Numbered from the stretch's first letter, positions 1 through 7,605 are shown. The stretch is 7,921 nucleotides of DNA from an uncultured Clostridia bacterium (GCA_946539175.1 CAMNHH010000100.1:1-7921), one strand, 5' to 3'. Program-made: numbers and translations. The notes: generated from the letters alone by a model not told the origin.

Positions 1-65
1 CCCGGGCCCAGGTCCTGGCCTTCCTCTACAAGACCGAGGCCATCCTGAAGGCAGCCCAGCCCTGA
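1..65 (+). CDS. 3' end of a gene, possibly an SLH-domain protein
   Basis: Codons read from position 3 to a TGA at 63-65 give a 20-residue C-terminus beginning RAQVLAFLYK and ending AAQP. The string 'RAQ-hydrophobic-x-x-FLY+' is typical of the second half of S-layer-homology (SLH) domains, which anchor exported proteins to the Gram-positive cell wall, often as the last module. A strong hairpin starts 20 nt after the stop, as expected for a transcription unit ending here. Only the tail is visible, so whole-protein function cannot be read. SLH assignment from so few residues is tentative, and it could be an unrelated helical C-terminus. Confidence 0.5.
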   Translation, partial: RAQVLAFLYKTEAILKAAQP

Positions 66-84
66 ACGAAGCTGAAAACAGAAC

Positions 85-119
85 GAGGACCCCGCCTGCG
101 TCACGCAGGCGGGGTCCTC
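85..119. terminator. Bidirectional hairpin between convergent genes
   Basis: A perfect inverted repeat has arms of 17 nt at 85-101 and 103-119, starting GAGGACCCCG, around a single central base (in practice a small loop at GCGTCACGC). It lies between the + strand stop at 65 and the - strand stop at 140, so it can serve both genes. Read leftward it is followed by GTTCTGTTTT, a partial U-tract. Read rightward the following DNA is AT-rich but not a clean T-run. Intrinsic termination is therefore more convincing for the - strand operon. Confidence 0.75.
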
Positions 120-145
120 TGATTCTCAATTATCTGTTCTCAATT
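118..145 (-). repeat. 7-bp periodic AT-rich repeat, site 1
   Basis: On the + strand the sequence divides into four heptamers: TCTGATT (118-124), CTCAATT (125-131), ATCTGTT (132-138) and CTCAATT (139-145). On the - strand the exact unit reads AATTGAG, twice, 14 bp apart. The same unit recurs at 5109-5115 and 7567-7573. The left edge touches the hairpin at 85-119. The right edge enters the SGNH coding sequence and contains its TGA stop (140-142). Confidence 0.6.
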
Positions 146-1171
146 GCCTTCGCTTGTCTCCGGCTGGGGCTGCCAGGGATGCTTCTCGTCCACCACGGCG
201 TGCTGGAGCAGATAGTCGTGCCAGAGCTGGTATTTGCTGGCCTTCAGGTGGGCGCCGTCGCCGGAGTAGTCCTCGGGCAGATGGTCGGTGCCGTCGTTCA
301 GACAGTCGTTGACCTCCAGGTAGAAGATGTCCACGTCGTTGGCCAGGGCCTTGATGGCCTCGTTCTTCTCCTTGATGCCGGCGGTGGCGAAGACCGGGTA
401 CTTGGCCTCGTGGCTCTGGGTCACGTAGCAGATGCTCTGGATATAGATCAGCGCGTCGGGCTGATAGCCGCGGATCTCCTCCACCACCTTCCGGTACTCC
501 TCGGCAAAGCGGCCGGTGTCGTAGCCCACCTCGTTGATGCCGAACATCAGGTAGATCTTGCCGAACTTCTCGCCCTGCAGCAGGGCCCGGGTGCTGGCGT
601 AGCCGTAGCGCTGCTCCTCGTCGGCGCTGTCCATGATCTTGAAGATGGTCATGGAGGTGGCGGGGAAGGGATAGTGCTTGCAGTTGCCGGGGGTGCTGTA
701 GAGGAACAGACCGTCGGTGCGGGAGTCCCCCAGGAAGAGGGCGTCGTCAAAGTAGCTGTCGTCCACGGTCGTCATGGTGGGTCCCGCGGGGGCCTCGGTG
801 CTGGGCGGCACGGTGGTCACGGGCTCCGTGGTGACGGGCTCGGTGGTCACGGGCTCGGTGGTCACGGGCTCCGTGCTGATCACGGGCGCCCGGCTGTCCG
901 TAACGGGGGGCTCGGTCTGGACGGTGGTGACGATTGGAGCCTCGGTGCTGACCACGGGGGCGGTGGTCTCCGTCCGGGCCCTGCTGTCCTCCGACCCGGA
1001 GGAGGCGCAGCCCTTCATGGCCAAAAAGAAGAAGAATACCAGGCCGAAGAGGAGCACCATGACCAGCATGGGAACCTGGGTCAGGGCAGCGGCGCCGCCC
1101 CGGGGGGCGCTGCGGCGCCGGGCGGGCTGGGTTCGGCGGGAGCGGGAATCGGGATTGTATCTGTCGTTCAT
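140..1171 (-). CDS. Membrane-anchored SGNH/GDSL-type acyl hydrolase or transferase
   Basis: This 343-aa protein probably hydrolyses or transfers acyl (acetyl) groups on a cell-surface polymer outside the membrane. A basic N-terminus (residues 1-32) precedes one hydrophobic segment (about 33-52), then a Thr/Pro/Glu-rich linker (about 60-135) with four TEPVT repeats, then the catalytic domain (about 138-325). Block I is LGDSR with nucleophile Ser150, block III is GINE (211-214, Glu in place of the usual Asp), and block V is DGAH with Asp305 and His308. Cys55 lies just after the hydrophobic segment but without a good lipobox, so an uncleaved anchor is likelier. The ATG at 1171 has AGGAGA a few bases upstream. 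That site sits in the 17-nt gap after the MBOAT stop, so the two are co-transcribed and probably act together, as in PatA/PatB or AlgI/AlgJ systems. Substrate is unknown. The stop codon lies inside a heptamer repeat. Confidence 0.88.
   Translation of the reverse strand: MNDRYNPDSRSRRTQPARRRSAPRGGAAALTQVPMLVMVLLFGLVFFFFLAMKGCASSGSEDSRARTETTAPVVSTEAPIVTTVQTEPPVTDSRAPVISTEPVTTEPVTTEPVTTEPVTTVPPSTEAPAGPTMTTVDDSYFDDALFLGDSRTDGLFLYSTPGNCKHYPFPATSMTIFKIMDSADEEQRYGYASTRALLQGEKFGKIYLMFGINEVGYDTGRFAEEYRKVVEEIRGYQPDALIYIQSICYVTQSHEAKYPVFATAGIKEKNEAIKALANDVDIFYLEVNDCLNDGTDHLPEDYSGDGAHLKASKYQLWHDYLLQHAVVDEKHPWQPQPETSEGN
811..870 (-). repeat. 15-bp tandem repeat encoding TEPVT linker units
   Basis: Four consecutive 15-bp units start at 811, 826, 841 and 856. 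Units one, three and four are identical (CGGTGGTCACGGGCT); the second differs at two bases. A partial fifth copy begins at 871. On the - strand they encode TEPVT pentapeptides at about residues 100-119 of the SGNH protein. Such Thr/Pro-rich spacers hold a catalytic domain away from the membrane through the wall. Near-identity at DNA level makes slippage-driven length change likely between strains. Confidence 0.85.
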
Positions 1172-1188
1172 ATTGTTCTCCTATTTCT

Positions 1189-2796
1189 TCAGAAGGCGGC
1201 GTAGCCCATGGGGTCGCTGCCGTTTTGTGACACCAGGTAGACGGCGTACCAGAACAGCCCCGCCAGCAGGGCGGAGAGGATCCAGGCGCCGATCCGGGAG
1301 CGCTTCACCAGCCGGATCAGCTTCTCCACGATGGGGAAGCAGAAGATCATGCCGATGATGACCCAGGGTCCCACCAGGGACCAGTTCCGGGCGAAATCCC
1401 CGGGGTCCGCTCCGGCGGAGGCCCCGGCGGCGGGGAAGAGGCGGCTGAAGTACAGCCCCAGATCCTCCAGATCCCGGATGGTGAAGACCACCCAGCTCAG
1501 CACCATGGGGATCACCACCCAGATATGGGCCAGCAGGGAGACCAGACCCTTCCACAGCTTGCCGGGCAGGCTGTCGGTCCCCAGCCGCTCTCCCACCCGG
1601 AAGCGGCCGGAGACGAAGCTCCGCCACAGCCGCTCCAGCACGATCATGCAGCCGATGCTGAGACCCCAGATCAGGAAGTTGAAGCCGCTGACGGGCTTCC
1701 ACAGCACCAAAACCGACACGGGCAGCAGAAGCAGCAGGGGCAGGTGGCCCAAAATCCGGGCGGCCGGGCCGGGATGCCCGCCGCTGCGCTCCGTCATCCG
1801 GCGGCAGCACAGGGGATCCAGGGCCACGGCGGCCCCGGCGGCGAGGCCCCAGAGCAGATACTTGGGGGCCAGGCCGTTGCCGTGCCACAGGGAGGTGACC
1901 AGCCAGACGAAGAGCACGTTCACAATCGTCCGGCCCAGGCCCTTCCGGCTGCCCCCCAGGGGGATATAGATATAGTCCGTGAACCAGCGGGTCAGGCTCA
2001 TGTGCCAGCGCCGGTAGTAATCGCCCACGGTCCGGGCGAGATAGGGGAAGTTGAAGTTGGGGGGCAGCTTATAGCCCAGCATCGTGGCCAGGCCCAGGGC
2101 CATGAACATATAGGCCTGCCACTCGATATAGATGTGCAGGCTGGTGACCACGGCGCCCAGCCAGGCCAGCTTGGTGGAGATGGCGTCGTAGCCCAGGGTC
2201 GTCAGGGCGTAGTAGCCGCCGCCGAAGAGAACCCCCAGCTTGTCGGACACCAGCACCTTCAGCACAAAGCCCAGGGTGAAGTCCTCCAGACCCTTCTGGA
2301 CGGCGGCGGCGCTGATCCGGGGCCGGTCCAGCTGGGGCGCCAGCTCCCCGTAGCGGGTGATGGGGCCCTGGATGAACTTGGGGAAGAAGAGGCTGAAGGA
2401 GGCGAAGCGGACCGGATCCGGCTCCGCCCGCAGGGTTCCCCGGTAGATCTCTGCCAGGTAGGCCATGAAGGAGAACAGATAGTAGCTCAGCCCCAGCATG
2501 CCCACGTTCAGCAGCTTGAAGGCGGCCATTGCGATGGCGTTGATGGCCACGGCCATGGCCATGCAGGCCCCGGGCCGGGTGGTGCGCTGGACGCAGTGAC
2601 CCAGCAGAAAGTTCAGGCCCGTGAAGATCAAAGCCCAGAGGGCCACCCAGGCAGAGCCCATGGTGACGGAGCTGAGGATCAGGAAGGCCGCGCTGCCCAA
2701 AAGCAGCAGATACCGGCGGCTGCGGGCGGGACAAAGCCCGTAGATCACCAGAAATACCGCCAGGAACAGAAGGAAGGGAATACTGGTAAAGCTCAT
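1189..2796 (-). CDS. MBOAT-family membrane O-acyltransferase (AlgI/DltB/PatA-like)
   Basis: This 535-aa polytopic protein has about a dozen hydrophobic segments. It begins MSFTSIPFLLFLAVFL, the usual start style of AlgI-like MBOAT proteins. Family motifs are clear: YYRRWHMSLTRWF with His265, the DYIYIPLGGSRKG loop (about 274-286), and SLWHG with the presumed catalytic His305. These proteins pass an acyl group, usually acetyl, across the membrane to a partner that modifies an extracellular polymer (peptidoglycan, teichoic acid or exopolysaccharide). The SGNH gene 17 nt downstream is the expected partner. An in-frame extension to 2973 exists, but I chose ATG 2796. It has GTGAGG 9 nt upstream, it matches the family start, and a strong promoter (2843-2871) lies inside the extension. 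No dltA/C/D-type genes or polymer-synthesis genes are in view, so the substrate cannot be named. Confidence 0.92.
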   Translation of the reverse strand: MSFTSIPFLLFLAVFLVIYGLCPARSRRYLLLLGSAAFLILSSVTMGSAWVALWALIFTGLNFLLGHCVQRTTRPGACMAMAVAINAIAMAAFKLLNVGMLGLSYYLFSFMAYLAEIYRGTLRAEPDPVRFASFSLFFPKFIQGPITRYGELAPQLDRPRISAAAVQKGLEDFTLGFVLKVLVSDKLGVLFGGGYYALTTLGYDAISTKLAWLGAVVTSLHIYIEWQAYMFMALGLATMLGYKLPPNFNFPYLARTVGDYYRRWHMSLTRWFTDYIYIPLGGSRKGLGRTIVNVLFVWLVTSLWHGNGLAPKYLLWGLAAGAAVALDPLCCRRMTERSGGHPGPAARILGHLPLLLLLPVSVLVLWKPVSGFNFLIWGLSIGCMIVLERLWRSFVSGRFRVGERLGTDSLPGKLWKGLVSLLAHIWVVIPMVLSWVVFTIRDLEDLGLYFSRLFPAAGASAGADPGDFARNWSLVGPWVIIGMIFCFPIVEKLIRLVKRSRIGAWILSALLAGLFWYAVYLVSQNGSDPMGYAAF

Positions 2797-2842
2797 ACAA
2801 GGACGCCTCACGATCTCTTGTGTATTCGACATATTCCAAAGT

Positions 2843-2871
2843 ATTATAGCACCGAACGGAAGAAAATGCAA
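2843..2871 (-). promoter_or_regulatory. Promoter of the MBOAT-SGNH operon
   Basis: On the - strand the -35 is TTGCAT (2866-2871), the spacer is 17 nt, and the -10 is a perfect TATAAT (2843-2848) preceded by TGC (extended -10). Predicted transcription starts near 2836, leaving a leader of about 40 nt to the ATG at 2796. Its position rules out translation from the longer upstream in-frame start. Confidence 0.75.
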
Positions 2872-2885
2872 TAGCTTTCTGCCCC

Positions 2886-2914
2886 TTGCAAATGTCGGAC
2901 CGATGTGATACAAT
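2886..2914 (+). promoter_or_regulatory. Promoter of the helicase/DprA-like operon
   Basis: The -35 is TTGCAA (2886-2891), the spacer is 17 nt, and the -10 is TACAAT (2909-2914) preceded by TGA (extended -10). Predicted start is near 2921, giving a leader of about 30 nt with AGAGGAAG (2936-2943) before ATG 2952. It is back-to-back with the MBOAT promoter; only 14 bp separate the two -35 boxes. Confidence 0.72.
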
Positions 2915-2951
2915 AAGTAAAATATATTGACAGACAGAGGAAGCAAAACCC

Positions 2952-4181
2952 ATGAACGAAACCATACAAACAAGCAACAACGAAGAAATCCAGGCCCCCC
3001 GGGCGCCCCAGAGCTTCCAGGACATGGGCCTGCCGGAGCCCATTCTGCGGGCTCTGGAGGAAAAGGGCTACGGATACCCCACCAAGGTCCAGGCGGAGGC
3101 CATCGGCCCTCTGATGGAGTGGAAAGACGTGATCGCCAAGGCCCCCACCGGCACCGGCAAGACCTTCGCCTTCGGCATCCCCATGATCGCCCACGTGGAC
3201 CCCGCCTGCGAGGAGATCCAGGGCCTGATCCTGGCGCCCACCCGGGAGCTGGCCCTCCAGATCGGAGACGAGCTGCGGGGCCTTCTGACCCATTACGACG
3301 ACATTCGGGTGGCCGTGCTCTACGGCGGCCAGAAGCTGGAGCCCCAGTTCGCCCAGCTGAAGAAGAAGCCCCAGATCGTGGTGGCCACCCCGGGCCGCCT
3401 GATGGACCACTACAAACGCCGCTCCATCCGCCTGGACCGGATCCAGACCGTGATCCTGGACGAGGCGGACCGGATGCTGGACATGGGCTTTTTCAAGGAC
3501 GTGACCGGCATCGTGGAGAAGGTGAAGAACCGCCGGAACCTGGGGCTCTTCTCCGCCACCATGTCCCAGGAGGTCATGACCGTCTCCTGGATGTACCAGC
3601 GGGACGAGGTGGAGATCACCGTCCGCCCCGAGGCGGAGGAACGGCCCGACATCGACCAGTATTCCGTCACGGTCCCGGCCCTGGAGAAGCTCAACGCCGT
3701 CCGCTGGATCCTCCATCTGGGGGCCTTTGAGCGGGTCATCATCTTCTGCAACACCAAGGTCATGTGCCAGCGCCTGTCCGACGATCTGCGCCGGGTGGGG
3801 GTGGACGCGGACTGCATCCACGGGGACATTCCCCAGACCCAGCGGGAGCGGACCATGAAGTCCTTCCGCAAGGGCAAGCTGCCGGTGCTGATCGCCACGG
3901 ACGTGGCCTCCCGGGGCATCGACGTGGACGACGTGGACTGCGTCATCAACTATGACGTGCCCCAGGAGAACGACTACTACGTCCACCGCATCGGCCGCAC
4001 GGGCCGGGCCAAGAAGAAGGGCGTCAGCTATACCGTCATCGGCTCCTTCCCCGAGCAGGCCAAGCTGGACGAGATCGCCAAATACTGCCGCTTCACCGTG
4101 CAGCCCGTGGCCATTACGGAAAACGGCTTCGTACCCGTGGAGCGGCGCCAGGCGGCCCCGGTCTCCCGGCGCCGCAGATGA
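2952..4181 (+). CDS. DEAD-box ATP-dependent RNA helicase
   Basis: This 409-aa, two-domain RNA helicase core would unwind or remodel RNA duplexes using ATP in the cytoplasm (ribosome assembly, mRNA turnover or cold adaptation in known relatives). Visible motifs: Q-motif region (Phe22 to Gln47), Walker A APTGTGKT (64-71), Ia PTRELA (96-101), Ib TPGR (146-149), DEAD-type box DEAD in full (170-173), SAT (201-203), IV IIFCNT (263-268), V TDVASRGID (316-324) and VI HRIGRTGR (345-352). There is no long C-terminal RNA-binding extension such as DbpA, CshA or DeaD carry, only a short Arg-rich tail (VSRRRR). I therefore give no specific gene name. The ATG has AGAGGAAG about 9 nt upstream. The stop overlaps the next start (ATGA at 4178-4181), so the two are translationally coupled. 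Confidence 0.95.
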   Translation: MNETIQTSNNEEIQAPRAPQSFQDMGLPEPILRALEEKGYGYPTKVQAEAIGPLMEWKDVIAKAPTGTGKTFAFGIPMIAHVDPACEEIQGLILAPTRELALQIGDELRGLLTHYDDIRVAVLYGGQKLEPQFAQLKKKPQIVVATPGRLMDHYKRRSIRLDRIQTVILDEADRMLDMGFFKDVTGIVEKVKNRRNLGLFSATMSQEVMTVSWMYQRDEVEITVRPEAEERPDIDQYSVTVPALEKLNAVRWILHLGAFERVIIFCNTKVMCQRLSDDLRRVGVDADCIHGDIPQTQRERTMKSFRKGKLPVLIATDVASRGIDVDDVDCVINYDVPQENDYYVHRIGRTGRAKKKGVSYTVIGSFPEQAKLDEIAKYCRFTVQPVAITENGFVPVERRQAAPVSRRRR

Positions 4182-5071
4182 CCGCCTCGGAGCGGGGCCT
4201 GCTGCTGCTCTGCGCCGAGCTGGGGGACGGGCAGAAGCCGCTGACCTGCGCCCAGCTCCGGACCCTGCGGGCCAGGGTCCTGGCGGCGCAGACGCCGCCC
4301 GCCGGACCGGAGCGGCCTCTGACGGCGGCAGATCTGGAGGCGCTGGGCTACGACGGGGCCTTTGCTCGCCGGGTCTGCGCTTTGCTGGGCCGGGAGCAGG
4401 CCCTGGCGCGCTATCTGGCCATCGCCGCGGAGCAGGGCATCCGGGCCGTGACCCGGCTCTCGGGGGACTATCCGTCCCGGCTCCTGCGGCTGGGGGAGAA
4501 AGCCCCCGCCCTGATCTATTGCCGGGGGCAGCGGGAGCTGCTGAAGCGTCCCGCCGTGGCCCTGGTGGGCAGCCGGGAGTTGAGCCCCGCCGGGGAGGCC
4601 TTTGCCCGCCGGGTAGGGGAGCTGGCCGCCCGGGAGGATCTGGTGCTGGTGTCCGGCAACGCCCGGGGCGCGGACCGCTGCGCCCAGGAGGCCTGCCTGG
4701 CCGCCGGGGGCAGCGTGATCGCCGTGCTGCCGGACAGCCTGGCGGAGCATCCCCCCCAGAGCGAGCGGATCCTCTATCTCTGCCTGCAGGGCTGGCATCT
4801 GCCCATCGCCCCCTACCGGGCCCTGGAGCGGAACGCCTTGATCCATGCCCTGGGGGAGAAGACCCTGGTGGCCCAGGCCCGGCGCAGCGGCGGCAGCTGG
4901 AGGGGTTCCGAGGAGAATCTCCGCCGGGGCTGGAGCCCCCTGTTCGTCAACGCGGCCGGCGGCCCCGGCTGCGCCCAGCTCATCGCCCTGGGCGCCAATT
5001 CCGTGGAGTTGGGGGCCCTTGCCTCCCTCCGCGGCCTGCAGCCCGCCCAGCTTCCGCTGACGGAAGCCTGA
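4178..5071 (+). CDS. Divergent DprA/Smf-like Rossmann-fold protein
   Basis: This 297-aa protein resembles the DprA/Smf family, whose classical members load RecA on incoming single-stranded DNA during transformation. Family landmarks: GDYPSRLLRLGEKAPALIYCRG (about 96-117), VALVGSR (127-133), the phosphate loop region SGNARGAD (159-166, usually SGLARGID), ERNALI (217-222, usually RNRII) and a late AQLIALGA stretch (266-273). The family's SG-hydrophobic-T-A segment is replaced by GGSWRGSEENLRRG (238-251), and the usual EGRPVFAVPG region is poorly kept. The C-terminal winged helix of many DprA proteins is not evident. It is thus probably a paralogue specialised away from classical DprA, possibly a nucleotide- or DNA-binding SLOG-type protein. 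It starts within the helicase stop (ATGA), with no clear ribosome site, so reinitiation after the helicase is likely. The functional link with RNA helicase is unknown. Confidence 0.8.
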   Translation: MTASERGLLLLCAELGDGQKPLTCAQLRTLRARVLAAQTPPAGPERPLTAADLEALGYDGAFARRVCALLGREQALARYLAIAAEQGIRAVTRLSGDYPSRLLRLGEKAPALIYCRGQRELLKRPAVALVGSRELSPAGEAFARRVGELAAREDLVLVSGNARGADRCAQEACLAAGGSVIAVLPDSLAEHPPQSERILYLCLQGWHLPIAPYRALERNALIHALGEKTLVAQARRSGGSWRGSEENLRRGWSPLFVNAAGGPGCAQLIALGANSVELGALASLRGLQPAQLPLTEA

Positions 5072-5075
5072 AGAA

Positions 5076-5096
5076 GGAAGCGCCGCGGCGCGTTCC
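5076..5096. terminator. GC-rich hairpin after the DprA-like gene
   Basis: Just after the stop at 5071, GGAA (5076-5079) and TTCC (5093-5096) flank the perfect palindrome GCGCCGCGGCGC (5080-5091), with one unpaired G at 5092. It can fold as a stem with almost no loop, so real pairing is uncertain. No T-run follows; the next bases are the heptamer repeat. It may end the helicase/DprA-like operon or simply be part of the intergenic repeat. A second small hairpin, CTTCCG-CTGA-CGGAAG, lies in the gene's last codons (5051-5066). Confidence 0.4.
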
Positions 5097-5115
5097 GAAT
5101 TCCCGATTCTCAATT
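5095..5115 (-). repeat. 7-bp periodic AT-rich repeat, site 2
   Basis: The + strand divides into CCGAATT (5095-5101), CCCGATT (5102-5108) and CTCAATT (5109-5115). On the - strand this starts with AATTGAG, identical to the unit at site 1. It sits between the GC-rich hairpin and the glmS promoter. The copies are degenerate, so the 7-bp register rests mainly on shared 'ATT' ends and on the identical unit elsewhere. Confidence 0.5.
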
Positions 5116-5127
5116 CTCTTCGCCCAC

Positions 5128-5156
5128 TTGTAATTTTGCAATCGGTATGCTATAAT
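5128..5156 (+). promoter_or_regulatory. Promoter of glmS
   Basis: The -35 is TTGTAA (5128-5133), the spacer is 17 nt, and the -10 is a perfect TATAAT (5151-5156) preceded by TGC (extended -10). Predicted start is near 5163, leaving a leader of only about 48 nt before ATG 5211. That is too short for the glmS ribozyme found upstream of this gene in many Firmicutes. Confidence 0.75.
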
Positions 5157-5210
5157 AATATTTGTATTTCCCCACACCCGCATACAGCCATGATTTGGAG
5201 GTTTTTTATC

Positions 5211-7052
<1,842 letters not shown>

Positions 7053-7062
7053 AACGCCGCAG

Positions 7063-7081
7063 GGGCGCACGGTGTGCGCCC
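7063..7081 (+). promoter_or_regulatory. Hairpin in the glmS-PH gene gap
   Basis: A perfect inverted repeat of 8 nt (GGGCGCAC at 7063-7070, GTGCGCCC at 7074-7081) with loop GGT starts 11 nt after the glmS stop. No T-run follows. The next gene's ribosome site comes about 15 nt later, and I see no promoter in the 58-nt gap. It may be a leaky terminator, an mRNA 3'-stabilising stem that sets glmS above its downstream gene, or a processing site. The sequence alone does not decide. Confidence 0.45.
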
Positions 7082-7110
7082 GCCGGAACGCAGAAAGTGA
7101 GGAATTGACC

Positions 7111-7518
7111 ATGAAGCTCCCCGAAAACACCGTTTGGTTCGACCGCAAGCGCACCATCTTCGGTCTGCCCTGGTCCTTTACCAAGTACATTCTGACGGAT
7201 GAAAAGCTGCTGATCGTCAAGGGCTTTCTGAAGCAGAGCGAGGAAGAAATCCGCCTCTACCGCATTTTCGACATGTCCCTGTCCCGCAGCCTGTGGGAGC
7301 GCCTGGACCGGGTGGGCACCATCCACTGCTGCTCCGGCGACAAGTCCTCCCCGGAATTTGACATCAAGCGGGTGAAGAATCCCCGCCAGGTGAAGGAGAA
7401 CCTTTCCGATCTGGTGGAGAAGCAGAAGATCGCCCGGGGCGTCAGCGTCCGGGAGGAGATGGGCCACACCATCGACCACGACCACGACGGCATCAGCGAC
7501 CTGGTGGAGAAGAAGTAA
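7111..7518 (+). CDS. Small bacterial PH-domain protein with Asp-rich tail
   Basis: This 135-aa protein has no signal peptide or membrane segment, so it is predicted cytoplasmic. Residues about 22-98 fit the bacterial PH (bPH2/YdbS-like) pattern: 'YILTDEKLLIVKGFL' (26-40), an 'EIRLYRIFDMSLSRSLWERL' stretch typical of these folds, 'GTIHCCSGD', and 'IKRVKNPRQVKENL' near the end. Bacterial PH domains are small binding modules with no single known ligand. The tail carries DHDHDGISDLVE (122-133), spaced like a calcium-binding D-x-D-x-D-G loop ending in Glu. SDLVEK appears twice (99-104 and 129-134). ATG 7111 is preferred over the longer in-frame start at 7045, because GTGAGG lies about 9-11 nt upstream and the PH fold begins here. 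It is probably co-transcribed with glmS at least partly; no functional link is known. Confidence 0.8.
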   Translation: MKLPENTVWFDRKRTIFGLPWSFTKYILTDEKLLIVKGFLKQSEEEIRLYRIFDMSLSRSLWERLDRVGTIHCCSGDKSSPEFDIKRVKNPRQVKENLSDLVEKQKIARGVSVREEMGHTIDHDHDGISDLVEKK

Positions 7519-7522
7519 GACG

Positions 7523-7566
7523 CGCCCGCCTGCAGGGACCGGGGAACCGGCCTCTGCAGGCGGGCG
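7523..7566 (+). terminator. Long hairpin after the PH gene
   Basis: Five bases after the stop, 13-nt arms CGCCCGCCTGCAG (7523-7535) and CTGCAGGCGGGCG (7554-7566) pair perfectly. The inside can continue the stem: GG with CC, then CCGG with CCGG capped by a GGAA tetraloop. Its strength and position suggest termination of the glmS-PH unit, but the next bases are the AATTGAG heptamers rather than a T-run. Termination strength is uncertain, and it may be part of a mobile or repeated intergenic element. Confidence 0.65.
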
Positions 7567-7599
7567 AATTGAGAATTGAAAATGGAAAATTGAAAATTA
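7567..7599 (+). repeat. 7-bp tandem AT-rich repeat, site 3
   Basis: The stretch divides exactly into heptamers: AATTGAG (7567), AATTGAA (7574), AATGGAA (7581), AATTGAA (7588) and a partial AATTA (7595). It begins on the base after the hairpin arm ends. This is the clearest copy of the heptamer family also seen at 118-145 and 5095-5115, and there the same unit lies on the opposite strand. Confidence 0.75.
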
Positions 7600-7605
7600 C
7601 GGAGG

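Noticed and set aside
811..870. Tandem repeat considered as a CRISPR-like array.
   Set aside because: Units are 15 bp with no spacers, in frame within a gene, and encode a Thr/Pro linker.
179..1204. A 341-codon + strand frame opposite the SGNH gene, and similar long frames opposite the MBOAT and helicase genes.
   Set aside because: They are repetitive Gly/Val/Gln/Pro-rich shadows of well-supported genes, with no independent motifs or convincing ribosome sites.
2927..2932. Perfect -35-like TTGACA just upstream of the helicase.
   Set aside because: No -10 lies at suitable distance; the expected place falls on the start codon. The TTGCAA/TACAAT promoter upstream fits much better.
2797..2973. 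In-frame N-terminal extension of the MBOAT gene to ATG 2973 (594 aa).
   Set aside because: The extension crosses the operon's own promoter (2843-2871) and overlaps the helicase start. It has no family-like sequence, while ATG 2796 has a ribosome site and a typical MBOAT start.
5136..5210. In-frame extension of glmS upstream of the MCGIV start.
   Set aside because: It overlaps the -10 box, and GlmS needs Cys directly after the initiator Met. GGAGG is correctly placed for ATG 5211.
5157..5210. Possible glmS ribozyme.
   Set aside because: The leader is about 50 nt, far too short for the ribozyme, and no matching paired structure is visible.
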